Translations under genes and position numbers: made by a program | The notes under the pieces: generated by a model | What the model saw: the letters and a program-made list of their open reading frames with translations, nothing else | Told to the model about the DNA's origin: nothing | The model's database searches: none | DNA from: Paraburkholderia agricolaris | GTDB lineage: Bacteria; Pseudomonadota; Gammaproteobacteria; Burkholderiales; Burkholderiaceae | Direction: 5' to 3' | Length of the DNA stretch: 64,000 nt | Assembly (NCBI RefSeq): GCF_009455635.1 | Contig: NZ_QPER01000001.1 | Location: 1,860,001 to 1,924,000 of the forward strand | Shown: positions 24,744 through 34,311 of the stretch, one piece after another | How positions within the stretch are numbered: the stretch's first letter is position 1 | How the letters are laid out: each line of letters begins with the position of its first letter

Positions 24744-27421
24744 ACGACGTGCTGCCGCAGATACTCGGCAGTCCGGCTTTCCTTCGCGTGCACGACCTGA
24801 GCCGGTGTGCCGCTCGCGACGATCTTGCCGCCGGCGTCGCCGGCGCCCGGGCCGACGTCGACAACCCAGTCGCTTTGTGCGGCCACCCGCATGTCGTGCT
24901 CCACCACGACGACGGTGTTGCCGGCATCCACGAGTCCATGGAGTTGCACCATCAACCGGTCGACGTCGGCGGGATGCAGGCCGGTGGTCGGTTCGTCGAG
25001 GATATACAGCGTGTCGCCGCGTTGCGCGCGTTGCAGTTCCGTGGCGAGCTTGATGCGCTGAGCTTCGCCGCCGGACAATTCGGTGGCGGGCTGACCGAGC
25101 CGCAGATAGCCGAGGCCGATGTCACGCAGCACTTTCAGTGCGCGCATCAAGCCGGCTTCGTCAGCGAAGAAATCGCAGGCGGCGTCGACGGTCAAGCCGA
25201 GCACCTCGGCGATGTTCTTATCGCGCCATGTGACTTCAAGCGTCTGCGGGTTGTAGCGCGTGCCGTGACAGGTCGAGCAGGGCGCATAGACGCTTGGCAG
25301 GAACAGCAGTTCGACGCTGACGAAGCCTTCGCCTTCACACGTCGGGCAACGGCCTTGCGCTACGTTGAACGAGAAGCGGCCCGCGCCGTAGCGGCGCTTG
25401 CGAGCCAGTGGCGTGTCGGCGAACAGCTTGCGCACGTGGTCGAAGAGGCCGGTGTAGGTGGCGAGATTGGAACGCGGCGTGCGGCCGATCGGTTTCTGAT
25501 CGACGCGCACAAGGCGGCGCAGCGCGTCCATGCCTTCGGCAATGCGGCCGCCGGTCGGCGCGCTCGTGGCCGCGAGCAACGGGTCCTGCTCGTCGTCGTC
25601 CGGGTTTTCAAAGACGCGTCCAAGGTGACTAGCGACCAGTTCCGGCAACGCCTGGCTCACGAGGCTCGATTTGCCCGAGCCCGACACGCCCGTGACGGCA
25701 GTCAGGCAGCCGAGCGGAAACGCGGCGTCCAGCCCATGCAGATTGTTGCGCGTGATGCCGGCGAGCCGCAGCCAGCCGGCCGGTTCGCGCGTCGCGCGGG
25801 CGACGGGCGCGGGCGGCGCAAACAGATGCCGGCGCGTATGCGACGCTTCGATATTCGCGAGGCCGGCGGGCGGCCCGCTATAGACCACATGGCCGCCGGC
25901 TTCGCCGGCCTCGGGACCGACATCGACGAGCCAGTCGGCGCGCTGCATCATCTGCAGATCGTGTTCGACGACAAACAGCGAATTGCCCGCGGCCTTCAGG
26001 CTCTGCAGCGCGCTGAAGAGCGCTTCGCCATCCGCGGGATGCAGGCCGGCCGATGGCTCGTCGAGTACATATACGACGCCGAACAACTGCGACGACAACT
26101 GCGTGGCGAGTCGCAAGCGCTGCAGTTCGCCGGATGACAGCGTGGGCGTACTGCGCTCCAGCGCGAGATAACCCAGACCCAGATCGACCAGAGTCGTCAG
26201 GCGTTCGAGCAACTCGGCTGCAATGCGTTGCGCGGCGACGCGTTTTTCCTCCGACAGATTGGGTGTGCGCCGCACGTCAGGCGAGGCTTTATGCGCGGAA
26301 CCGCCTGCGGCAATCCGCTTATCGACGGCTTCGCGCATGGCGCTCCTGCTGAGCACGCTGCCTTTGCCGGCGTCTTTCCCCGAATGAGCGGCATCCGGCT
26401 CGGGCCATTCGCCGCGCGCGATCGGTTCGAGCATCTCGGCAAGTCCGGCTAGCGGCAACTGAGCGAACGCACCGATATCGAGCCCGGCGAATTTCACCGA
26501 CAGCGCTTCCTTCTTGAGCCGCTTGCCATGACAGGCGGGACAGACGCTGCCAATCATGAATTGCGACACGCGCTTTTTCATCAGCGCGCTTTGCGTGTTC
26601 GCGAACGTGTGCAGCACATAGCGGCGTGCCCCGGTGAAGGTCCCTTGATAGCTTGGTTCGTCCTTGCGCTTGAGCGCGGCACGCGTTTCTTTCGGCGTGA
26701 GTCCGGCGTAGACGGGCGCGGTCGGCTGTTCGTCGGTGAAGAGAATCCAGTCACGGTCTTTCTTCGGCAAATCGCGCCACGGTTTATCGACGTCGTAGCC
26801 AAGGGTCACCAGAATGTCGCGCAGGTTTTGTCCGTGCCACGCGGGCGGCCATGCAGCGATTGCGCGCTCGCGAATGGTCAGCGAGTCGTCGGGAACCATC
26901 GATTTTTCCGTGACCTCGTACACGCGGCCAAGTCCATGGCAAGTCGGACAGGCGCCTTGCACCGTGTTCGGCGAGAAATCCTCGGCGAACAGCATGGGCT
27001 GCTTCGGCGGGTAGTCGCCCGTGCGCGAATAGAGCATGCGCACGAGACTCGACAGCGTGGTCACGCTGCCAACCGACGAGCGCGCGCTCGGCGTGCCGCG
27101 CTGCTGTTGCAATGCGACCGCGGGCGGCAGGCCTTCGATGGCGTCCACTTCGGGCACGCCGACCTGCTCGATCAGGCGCCGGGCATACGGCGCGACCGAT
27201 TCGAAATAGCGCCGCTGCGCTTCGGCGTACAACGTGCCGAATGCCAGCGACGATTTACCCGATCCGGACACGCCGGTAAAGACGACCAGCGCATCACGCG
27301 GAATCTGCACATCGATGTTTTTCAGATTGTGCTCGCGAGCGCCGCGCACCCGCACGAAGCCGGTGAAGGCGGGTTCCTCGGGCGGCGGCGTCGAGCGAGC
27401 CTTTTTGTCGATGGCGTTCAT
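24737..27421 (-). CDS. uvrA: Excinuclease ABC subunit A-like protein, UvrA class II
   Basis: This 894-residue twin ABC ATPase is shorter than housekeeping UvrA (about 940 or more). Walker A motifs are GVSGSGKSS near residue 50 and again in the second half. Zinc motifs CPTCHG, CPACHG, CPTCEG and CSTCHG and the signature [12 protein letters not shown] are present; the first signature reads SSGE instead of SGGE. It lacks much of the UvrB-binding insertion. Class II UvrA proteins occur beside a normal UvrA and are linked to DNA-damage or drug tolerance. It is transcribed alone. The start at 27421 ([10 protein letters not shown]) precedes the first ATPase domain by about 25 residues. Confidence 0.9.
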   Translation of the reverse strand: MNAIDKKARSTPPPEEPAFTGFVRVRGAREHNLKNIDVQIPRDALVVFTGVSGSGKSSLAFGTLYAEAQRRYFESVAPYARRLIEQVGVPEVDAIEGLPPAVALQQQRGTPSARSSVGSVTTLSSLVRMLYSRTGDYPPKQPMLFAEDFSPNTVQGACPTCHGLGRVYEVTEKSMVPDDSLTIRERAIAAWPPAWHGQNLRDILVTLGYDVDKPWRDLPKKDRDWILFTDEQPTAPVYAGLTPKETRAALKRKDEPSYQGTFTGARRYVLHTFANTQSALMKKRVSQFMIGSVCPACHGKRLKKEALSVKFAGLDIGAFAQLPLAGLAEMLEPIARGEWPEPDAAHSGKDAGKGSVLSRSAMREAVDKRIAAGGSAHKASPDVRRTPNLSEEKRVAAQRIAAELLERLTTLVDLGLGYLALERSTPTLSSGELQRLRLATQLSSQLFGVVYVLDEPSAGLHPADGEALFSALQSLKAAGNSLFVVEHDLQMMQRADWLVDVGPEAGEAGGHVVYSGPPAGLANIEASHTRRHLFAPPAPVARATREPAGWLRLAGITRNNLHGLDAAFPLGCLTAVTGVSGSGKSSLVSQALPELVASHLGRVFENPDDDEQDPLLAATSAPTGGRIAEGMDALRRLVRVDQKPIGRTPRSNLATYTGLFDHVRKLFADTPLARKRRYGAGRFSFNVAQGRCPTCEGEGFVSVELLFLPSVYAPCSTCHGTRYNPQTLEVTWRDKNIAEVLGLTVDAACDFFADEAGLMRALKVLRDIGLGYLRLGQPATELSGGEAQRIKLATELQRAQRGDTLYILDEPTTGLHPADVDRLMVQLHGLVDAGNTVVVVEHDMRVAAQSDWVVDVGPGAGDAGGKIVASGTPAQVVHAKESRTAEYLRQHVVA

Positions 27422-27560
27422 ATCGATAGTGGCGAATCAGCGTGCCCCTGCGGGCCAACGCTAGCGAAGCTGCACGGAGCATGCCCGACGGTTATCTGGC
27501 GATGATGCCAGTGAAGGCAGGGCGCACCCACCCCGTCAATCCAGAAATGACAGCCTATCA

Positions 27561-27807
27561 TTGAAGCGCCTATCCGAGCGCGGAGTGCGGTGGCTAACGG
27601 ATGCGCCACTGGCGGCCGAGGTAAGCATGCTGGCGCAGCGCTCGGCGGCCGCCGAGAAGGCCGCCAAGGCCGCAACGCAGAACACGGCTGCACCGGTCGA
27701 GGTCGTACGCTCGCCGATCCGCACGCTGTTTTCACGCGACTATCGCTCGATTCTGTTCGTCAATCTGCTGCTGACGATCGGCGGCATGATGCCGACTAGT
27801 GAATTCC
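27561..27807 (+). pseudogene. MFS transporter fragment
   Basis: The frame encodes LTDAPLAAEVSMLAQRSAAAEKA and then VRSPIRTLFSRDYRSILFVN, which resembles the central cytoplasmic loop and the start of TM7 of a sugar/aromatic-acid MFS permease. Similarity stops abruptly near 27796, where the sequence ACTAGTGAATTC lies. Neither the N-terminal six helices nor the C-terminal half is present nearby. I regard it as a truncated remnant. Confidence 0.55.
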
Positions 27808-27988
27808 AGCGGGCGCAAAGGCGCGCCCGCGTCGTCCATAAAGAGGTCCAGCCACATGACATGCGGTGAAATAACTTTCGCATAGCCTGTTGCGGGAGCC
27901 ATAGCTAAAGTGCGCGTATCGGATGCGATGCACGGTTCCACAATTTCACCGCAGACGATACCCCGGTCACTACCGTTATGGCATCGTC
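27808..27988. other. Region between MFS remnant and sterol-desaturase gene
   Basis: No gene is recognised. A short minus-strand frame (27732-27941) contains VISPHVMWLDLFMDDAG, which looks protein-like, but I cannot assign it. Confidence 0.3.
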
Positions 27989-28906
27989 ATGGAAGAACTT
28001 GGAAAATTCACGCTATATGTCACGGCTTTTGTCATCGCCGTATCGATGGTCGAAGCCGTCTGACTGACTCGAAAAAACCGCAATGCGGCGACGCCATTTG
28101 CGTGGCACGAAGTGTGGCTTTCGCTCGCCGACGTCTTCGCGCGCAAGCTGCTCGCAATGCTGCCGCTATCGCTCGCTACACCTGTGTTTGCTCTCGCCTG
28201 GGAGCATCGCATCTTCACGGTGGAACTCAATAGCGCGCTGGCGGTAATGGCGCTCTTCATCGGTCAGGAATTCTGCTACTACTGGTATCACCGCGCGTCG
28301 CATCGCATGCGCTTCTTCTGGGCTACGCATGCCGTGCATCATTCGCCGAACCAGTTGACTCTGTCCACCGCGTACCGGCTCGGCGTGACGGGTAAGCTGA
28401 CGGGCTCGGCGATTTTCTTCGCGCCGCTCGTGTGGCTCGGCGTGCGTCCTGAAGTCGTTCTGCTGACGCTCTCCTTCAACCTCATGTATCAGTTCTGGCT
28501 GCATGCCACGTGGATTCCGAAGCTCGGTTGGCTCGAGTATGTGTTCAATACGCCGTCCTCGCACCGCGTGCACCATGCATCGAATGTCGACTATCTGGAT
28601 GCGAACTACGGCGGCGTGCTGATTATCTTCGACCGGCTGTTCGGCACTTATGTCGGGGAACGCGCCGACGAACCCTGCCGCTACGGGCTTGTCAACCCGA
28701 CCACCTCACGCAATCCGTTCGTCGTCGAGTTCGAGCACTGGGCGACGCTAGTGCGGGACGTGGCGAAGGCGAAAAGCGTGTGGACCGCGATCAATCATGT
28801 AATCCGGCCGCCGGGCTGGATGCCGGAGGGCGGCGGCGAAACTACGGAAGAACTGCGGCGTAAGAGCGAGGCCGCGCGTCGCGAGTGCCAGGTGCCCAAC
28901 GGTTGA
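27989..28906 (+). pseudogene. Sterol desaturase/fatty acid hydroxylase family gene with in-frame TGA
   Basis: The reading frame starts at ATG 27989 (MEELGKFTLYVTAFVIAVSM), meets TGA at 28061-28063, and continues open in the same frame to 28906. The part after the stop has the di-iron His boxes HRASHR, HAVHH and HRVHHASN and several hydrophobic segments, as in integral-membrane fatty-acid or sterol hydroxylases. The first 24 codons supply the missing first membrane helix, so the stop probably breaks the natural gene. Translation could restart at an in-frame ATG at 28112 and give 264 residues. A sequencing error is possible. Confidence 0.65.
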
Positions 28907-29016
28907 TGAACTGGCGACTTATGCACGGCCAGCCAAACGGAACAAGCGTTATCCGGCAACACGAGGGCGTACGACAACACCGGACTCCGGAAAGCAGCAG
29001 AAACAGCTCCGGCGGG

Positions 29017-30396
29017 TCAGGACCGTCCAGGCAGCCCGTCGGATGAGCGATCCCTGGCTTCGGCGGACGGCGCGGCGTCCTGCGCCACATGAGGCCTGCT
29101 GTAACGCTCGGATAATGCTTCGTAAAGTGCCGGCGCAAAAAGTTTCGATATCTGGCTGGCGATTAACGCGGTGGCCATGAGGGAGATGACGAGTGCGTGG
29201 CCGTCAATCATCTCGATCACGATCACAAAAGCGGTAATGGGACTTTGTGTGACCGCCGCAAGATAGCCCACCATGCCAAGTGCGATCAGCATTGGCAACT
29301 GCATCTGGCCAAACAGCAGGTGCAATGCGTTGCCAATACCGGCGCCAATCGCGAGCGAGGGCGCAAACAGGCCGCCTGGCGCGCCTGGCAGATACGAGCC
29401 AACCATCGAGGCCATCTTGAGCACCGGGTAGGCGACGCCCAGTTGTGCGCGTCCTTCCAGCAATGCGCGTGCTTCGGCATAGCCGCTACCAAACGTGTGG
29501 CCGCCCGACACCACCCCGATTACCGCGACGACCAGGCCACACGCGGCACCAAATGCCACCGGTCGACTACTGCGCCAGGCACTCACCGACGCGGGCATCC
29601 AGCGTTTGGTGTTCAGTAGAAGCCAGCAGAAGACGCCGCCAGCCACGCCCGACGCGGCGCCAATCAACACCACCGCGACTGCCAGCAGATCTGGAAAGTG
29701 GCTGCCGACCTTGATCGTTCCAAAATACGTATAGTTGCCCTGCAGGCCCAGCGAAACGACGCCGGCGAAGATGATCGCGGTAATCAGCACGCCGCTCGTG
29801 CGCTGCTCGAAGCTGCGGGTCAACTCTTCGATTGCGAATACGACGCCGGCAAGCGGCGCATTGAAGGCCGCCGACAGACCCGCCGCCGCACCCGCGAGGG
29901 CCAGCCGCCGTTCCAGTTCGATGCCCCGGATAGCCCGGAACCGGTGCGGATAGAAGCGTCGCAGGTTGAACATGAGCGCGGCGCCCACGTGAATTGTCGG
30001 CCCCTCGCGGCCAATCGTGAATCCGCCGAGTATCGAGAGGAACGACACCAGAATCTTGCCGACGAGGATCCGGATACTCAGCAGACGTGGAGCAAGATCG
30101 CCGCGGTCATGGAGCGTGGCAATGACCTGCGGGATGCCACTGCCTTCGGAGCCGGGAAAGTAGCGTCGGGTAAGCCATACACCCAGAGCACCGATCGCCG
30201 GGGTGACGGGAAGCGGCAGCCACCAGTATCGCGCCGCATAGCGCAGAAATGTGTCGTACCCGATGTCGATCAGCTTCGCGTAGAAAACGGCGATGAGCCC
30301 GGTCGCGATGGCGCCCAGCCAGAACACACCATAGTGCAGCCATAGCCGCCGCGCGCGTTGTAGTGCACGTTTATTAACAAGTTCTGAAATATGCAT
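29017..30396 (-). CDS. clcA: ClC-type chloride/proton antiporter
   Basis: This 459-residue ClC protein has about ten or more membrane segments. Selectivity-filter motifs are GSGIP (85-89), GREGP (129-133, with gating Glu131) and GGLFAPSL. A second Glu in AIEEL (about 190) corresponds to the proton-side glutamate, so an antiporter fits better than a channel. It would exchange chloride (or fluoride) for protons across the inner membrane, for example under acid stress. No CBS domains follow. A perfect palindrome lies 30 bases upstream of its start, and a MarR regulator gene precedes it on the same strand. Confidence 0.9.
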   Translation of the reverse strand: MHISELVNKRALQRARRLWLHYGVFWLGAIATGLIAVFYAKLIDIGYDTFLRYAARYWWLPLPVTPAIGALGVWLTRRYFPGSEGSGIPQVIATLHDRGDLAPRLLSIRILVGKILVSFLSILGGFTIGREGPTIHVGAALMFNLRRFYPHRFRAIRGIELERRLALAGAAAGLSAAFNAPLAGVVFAIEELTRSFEQRTSGVLITAIIFAGVVSLGLQGNYTYFGTIKVGSHFPDLLAVAVVLIGAASGVAGGVFCWLLLNTKRWMPASVSAWRSSRPVAFGAACGLVVAVIGVVSGGHTFGSGYAEARALLEGRAQLGVAYPVLKMASMVGSYLPGAPGGLFAPSLAIGAGIGNALHLLFGQMQLPMLIALGMVGYLAAVTQSPITAFVIVIEMIDGHALVISLMATALIASQISKLFAPALYEALSERYSRPHVAQDAAPSAEARDRSSDGLPGRS

Positions 30397-30417
30397 GCGG
30401 CCGCCGAAAACGCATCA

Positions 30418-30464
30418 GTATGGTTTATATGGCACAGTGTGCCATATATTTGCATGGACCATAC
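30418..30464 (-). promoter_or_regulatory. Nested palindromic operator upstream of clcA
   Basis: TATATGGCACA (30426-30436) and TGTGCCATATA (30438-30448) form a perfect 11-bp inverted repeat around a single G. Around it lies an outer inverted repeat GTATGGT (30418-30424)/ACCATAC (30458-30464). The size and symmetry fit a MarR- or TetR-type dimer site. It lies between the MarR gene and clcA, whose promoter it probably overlaps. Confidence 0.65.
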
Positions 30465-30503
30465 ATGGCGCGGAGACCGACGGTGCTCTGCGAACGACGA
30501 TAT

Positions 30504-30929
30504 CTATGGCAGCTCGGCTGGCTTCCCAAACACCCAGCCAAACGATGCGATCTCGGGCTTGTGCAACGCCGCCAGCTTCAGCAGGCACCGTTCGCCCTTG
30601 GCGGTGAGGTGGACCCGTACCTGGCGCCGGTCCTCATCGCCGGGTTTGCGAATCACCAGCCCGGCGGATTCGCAGCGCGATACCAGCGCAGCCGTGCCAT
30701 TGGGTGCTGCTTGCAATCGCTCGGCCAGTTCGCCTACTGTCGCCCACGATCTGCCGGGAAAACCTTTGACCTGGAGCATCAGTTGATACTGCAAAGGCGT
30801 GACCCCAGCAGCATGAGTGACCTCTTCGGAAAACCGCAGGAAGCAGCGCAGCTGGTAACGGAACTCGGACATCGCCTCCAGATCTTCCTTGCTCAGTGCC
30901 TCAGGCGCTTCGCCTTTGCGTGAAATCAT
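30504..30929 (-). CDS. MarR family transcriptional regulator
   Basis: This 141-residue winged-helix regulator has a recognition region in WATVGELAERLQAAPNGTAALVSRCESAGL, followed by the wing RKPGDEDRRQVRVHLTAKGE. The Met at 30929 follows GGGAGA at good spacing; a 30-residue upstream extension is open but unlikely. MarR proteins usually repress a neighbouring gene by binding a palindrome, and the 23-bp palindrome between this gene and clcA is an obvious candidate. Confidence 0.88.
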   Translation of the reverse strand: MISRKGEAPEALSKEDLEAMSEFRYQLRCFLRFSEEVTHAAGVTPLQYQLMLQVKGFPGRSWATVGELAERLQAAPNGTAALVSRCESAGLVIRKPGDEDRRQVRVHLTAKGERCLLKLAALHKPEIASFGWVFGKPAELP

Positions 30930-31207
30930 TGGATCTCCCGTTGTTGAATAAAGTGTAACGTCGCGCGCGGGCATCCCTTTGTTGCCCGTTACCGCGTCAG
31001 CAGGAGCGCGTTTAGTCAAGGTGACGATTCACCTGAGATCATCCGCGCCTGGTGGGGATTCTAAAGTGGGCCGCTGAAAGCGTGAGGAAACTGGATACGT
31101 TCAACTGCAAGTATGTTGGCGGCTGCCGTGGGAAACATTGCATGACTGACGGCAGCCGGCTTAACAGGTCGAAAATAATAGGTCGAAAACCGCGCTCGAC
31201 GGAGGGA

Positions 31208-31909
31208 TCAATCTGGAGCGGCATGTCCGATGCGGTTGAGGCGAAACGTGCGACGCAATTGGAACCCCAGCCGTTCATACAACTGAATCGCGGAAAGGTT
31301 GTCGCTGAACACGTGTAGAAACGGCGTGTCGCCCCGTTGCTCGATTTCTTTGCGCAAGAGTCTCATGAGCCGCCCGGCGAGACCTTTTCCGCGATGGTCG
31401 CTATCCACGCAAACGGCACTAATCTCAACATACCCGTCGAGGCGCATCCGTTCACCGGCCATCGCAATGAGATGCCCCTGGTCGCGAATTCCGATGTAAT
31501 TGCCCATCTCGCCAGTCCGCCTGCCAAAAGGTCCAGGCTTGGTCTTCTGGACCAGATCGAGCATGTCGTCCGCATCCGCGTGGCCCAGCCGGATTACGTC
31601 CCGGTCGTCCGTACTTCCGGCTTCGCGGTTCAGGGCGATCATTTGATGGATCACGCCCAGGTACGTCGTTTGTAGTCCGGCGACCGGATCAATCGGCTCC
31701 GTGGATAGCAGGGCGACCTGCTCCTGAGGCCCCAAAAGTCGATGGAGCGCCTGGTATGCAGCGGGCGTTTCGGAGGCCAGCGCAGCGAACGGCGCCACGT
31801 CGGGATGGAATCGACGGGCGAGGCCGGCGCCTTGCCCAAGGTGCGCCTGCTTCGTTGTGAGGGCCGCCCAGATCGGACGGTTGAGCTCAGCCTGATTCGA
31901 ATCTCTCAT
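31208..31909 (-). CDS. GNAT family N-acetyltransferase
   Basis: This 233-residue protein has its GNAT domain in the C-terminal half. The acetyl-CoA pyrophosphate loop is SDHRGKGLAGRLM, preceded by strand EISAVCVD, and NLSAIQLYERLGFQLRR follows. The N-terminal half (about 1-110) resembles a degenerate second GNAT domain of the FR47 type. The start at 31909 follows AAAAGGAGCAATC. It is divergent from the GlxA-type regulator across 112 bases. The target is unknown. Confidence 0.85.
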   Translation of the reverse strand: MRDSNQAELNRPIWAALTTKQAHLGQGAGLARRFHPDVAPFAALASETPAAYQALHRLLGPQEQVALLSTEPIDPVAGLQTTYLGVIHQMIALNREAGSTDDRDVIRLGHADADDMLDLVQKTKPGPFGRRTGEMGNYIGIRDQGHLIAMAGERMRLDGYVEISAVCVDSDHRGKGLAGRLMRLLRKEIEQRGDTPFLHVFSDNLSAIQLYERLGFQLRRTFRLNRIGHAAPD

Positions 31910-32021
31910 GATTGCTCCTTTTGTCAGACAGCGCATATCTTCGCCGCATTGCTGCGCAGTCTAGGCCTTCCCGTGGACCTGGGCTATAGTCGTAAAAGAC
32001 ATTAATCGAGGTATTTGCGAC

Positions 32022-32984
32022 ATGCGATTTGTCATTTTCGCGCTTGATGGTTTATTCGACACGGGGCTTACGGTGCTGCTGGACACCTTCGCGACGGCCA
32101 ACGAACTGGCCGCTGCTCAGGGGGTTGCCACACCGCCTCTCGATGTAAGGGTGGTTGGCGTGCGCAGGCGCATTCGGACCGCGCACGGACTGTCGATGCT
32201 GGTAGAACCGGCAAGCACCGTTCCCCGACCGGACTGGGTGGTGGTGCCTGCGCCGAACGTCAGGCAGCCGGAGCGCCTGATCGAGGCGTTCGAGCGCCGC
32301 GACATCCGCGACGCGACGGCGCACCTTCGTACCTGGCACGCTGAAGGCGTCGGCGTTGCGGCCGCGTGTATCGGTACGTTCCTGCTGGCCGAGGCCGGGC
32401 TTCTGGATAATCGCGAGGCAACGACCACCTGGTCATTGGCGCCGTTTTTCCGCCAACGCTATCCGGCTGTCAATCTGGACGATTCACGGATGGTCGTCGC
32501 CTCGGATCGCCTGGTCACAGCGGGTTCGGCGATAGGCCATCTCGACCTCGCGCTATGGTTGCTGCGTCAGGCAAGCCCCGAACTTGCGACGCTCGTTGCC
32601 CGCTTCATGCTCATTGACAAGCGTTCGTCGCAGGCCGAATACATCATTCCCGATTACCTCGCCCACGCCGATCCCCTGGTCGCGCGATTCGAGCGATGGG
32701 CCCGCACGAATCTTTCGCTGGGTTTTTCGCTTCAGGCAGCGGCGGGAGCACTGTCCGTTGGACCACGCACCTTGCAGCGCCGTACCGAGGCAGTACTTGG
32801 CAAGTCACCCTTGGCGTTCTTCCAGGACCTGCGTATCGAACGGGCGCAGAACCTCGTCTCGATTGGCTACGACCTCGACACAATCGCAAGCGAGGTGGGC
32901 TACGCCGACACGGCAACATTGCGAACCTTGCTGCGGCGGAAGCTCGGCCGTGGGGTGCGGGAACTTCGTGCCGAAATGCGCTAG
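32022..32984 (+). CDS. GlxA-type AraC family regulator with DJ-1/PfpI domain
   Basis: This 320-residue protein combines an N-terminal DJ-1/PfpI domain (residues about 1-190; VGVAAACIGTFLLAEAGLLD contains the elbow Cys) with a C-terminal AraC HTH pair (about 225-315; FSLQAAAGALSVGPRTLQRR and IASEVGYADTATLRTLLRR). Such activators sense small metabolites. TATAGT at 31985-31990 is a likely -10 box. The divergent acetyltransferase is the nearest candidate target. Confidence 0.9.
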   Translation: MRFVIFALDGLFDTGLTVLLDTFATANELAAAQGVATPPLDVRVVGVRRRIRTAHGLSMLVEPASTVPRPDWVVVPAPNVRQPERLIEAFERRDIRDATAHLRTWHAEGVGVAAACIGTFLLAEAGLLDNREATTTWSLAPFFRQRYPAVNLDDSRMVVASDRLVTAGSAIGHLDLALWLLRQASPELATLVARFMLIDKRSSQAEYIIPDYLAHADPLVARFERWARTNLSLGFSLQAAAGALSVGPRTLQRRTEAVLGKSPLAFFQDLRIERAQNLVSIGYDLDTIASEVGYADTATLRTLLRRKLGRGVRELRAEMR

Positions 32985-33212
32985 TGTCCCGGCAACGGAT
33001 TGGCATTTCTTCGCGAACCGTGACTGGAAAAACAGCGTTCACCCATCAACGACAGCAAGATGCTGTGATGGCTTTTTCAATGGGAGCTCGCTAGTGCGCG
33101 GCACCAGTCACCGTATGGGAATGGCCTTGGCGGTCTGGTTCTGATGGCATACGGTGCTTAACGAAAAAAACGTTTGCCGTTTGGATCCCGGATCTCCGGA
33201 AGAAGCTCGCTG

Positions 33213-34181
33213 TCACGCTCGCCGCGACCGTTTGCCGGACGTAGCCGTTCCGTTGACCTCAGCCCGTTCAACAACCGGCAGGGCGAGTGCCGTTTCCCGC
33301 AATAGCGCACGCAACCAGGAGATGGCCGGATCGCGTTCCTGATATTTGTGCCACTGCACCTTCTCCACGAACTTCGGAATCCTGATCGGGCATTGCAGGA
33401 TCCGCAGTGGAAACCGCTGTGCCATCTGAAGGGCTAGCCGCGTGGGCAGCGTGGCGATTCTCGACGTACCGAGGAGCAGTTCCGGGACCAGGGTGAAAGT
33501 CGGCGAAATGACATCCTGGCGGCGAACCTGTTTGCCGGTGGAGATCATCTGCGCGTCCAGGGTCACGCGCCTGCCGCCGCCCCATTCGACACCGACATGC
33601 GCCGATTCAAAATACTGATCGGTGGTAATCGTATTACCTTTGACCGGGTGGTCTGCGCACACCAGACATGTAAACGTGTCTTCAAACAATTTCTCGGCAG
33701 GGTGCCCCGCAACCGTGTTGAACTCGGGTGCAATGAGCAGCTCCACCTCACCGCCTTCCAGATGCTCCGGCGACTGTGGGCTGAGCGCCCTCAGGTCGAA
33801 CTGCATCAATGGCGCAAGCCTGGCCGCTCTTCTTACGACTTCGGAAAGAAACACGCTGATCACGTAGTCGGACGACTCTATCGTGAAGCGCCGCGTCGAG
33901 GTGGCCGGATCGAACGTCGGTCTGGCGCGTGTGATGGTCTGAATTTGCAGCAGAACGTCTCTGACAGGTTTGACGAGTTCCGTGGCTAGCGGTGTCAGGA
34001 CCTGTGTCTTGCCCACCGGCACCAGCAGCTCATCTTCGAAGTACTCGCGCAGGCGGGCGAGGGAGCAGCTCGTGGCGGGCTGGCTGAGAAACAGCCGTTC
34101 GGCCGCGCGGCCAACGCTGCGGGTGGACAGGATCGCGTCGAGCACGACCAGTTGGTTCAGATCGAGTTTGTTAAAACGCAT
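33213..34181 (-). CDS. LysR-type regulator, NodD/PcpR-like
   Basis: This 322-residue LTTR begins MRFNKLDLNQLVVLDAILST, the NodD-type N-terminus. The HTH is in RSVGRAAERLFLSQPATSCS and the effector domain follows from about residue 95. It diverges from the MFS permease at 34312 over 130 bases that carry a perfect 10-bp inverted repeat, so it probably controls the permease, the porin and the monooxygenase operon behind it. Confidence 0.9.
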   Translation of the reverse strand: MRFNKLDLNQLVVLDAILSTRSVGRAAERLFLSQPATSCSLARLREYFEDELLVPVGKTQVLTPLATELVKPVRDVLLQIQTITRARPTFDPATSTRRFTIESSDYVISVFLSEVVRRAARLAPLMQFDLRALSPQSPEHLEGGEVELLIAPEFNTVAGHPAEKLFEDTFTCLVCADHPVKGNTITTDQYFESAHVGVEWGGGRRVTLDAQMISTGKQVRRQDVISPTFTLVPELLLGTSRIATLPTRLALQMAQRFPLRILQCPIRIPKFVEKVQWHKYQERDPAISWLRALLRETALALPVVERAEVNGTATSGKRSRRA

Positions 34182-34189
34182 CGTCGTAT

Positions 34190-34241
34190 GACATTTACAG
34201 AATGGATGCTCTGCATTTAAACAATAAATTTTGTAAATGTC
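34190..34241. promoter_or_regulatory. Inverted repeat operator in LysR/MFS divergent promoter
   Basis: GACATTTACA (34190-34199) and TGTAAATGTC (34232-34241) are perfect inverted copies 32 bases apart. TATACT at 34252-34257 is a good -10 box for the MFS gene, and the right arm overlaps the expected -35 position. This is the layout of a LysR binding region with two half-sites. Confidence 0.6.
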
Positions 34242-34311
34242 TCGCGAAATCTATACTTGCTGCAAATAGCGGCCCTCTGTGGCGCGCACAAAACCTTCGG
34301 AGACAGAGAAT

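Noticed and set aside
24725..26137. A 470-codon open frame antisense to the uvrA-like gene
   Set aside because: It is caused by high GC codon use in uvrA; the sense frame has unmistakable ABC and zinc motifs, and the antisense product is Arg/Ala-rich without family features.
27796..27807. ACTAGTGAATTC as proof of vector contamination
   Set aside because: Only 12 bases match polylinker-like sequence and the flanks look like bacterial chromosome; kept only as a point to check.
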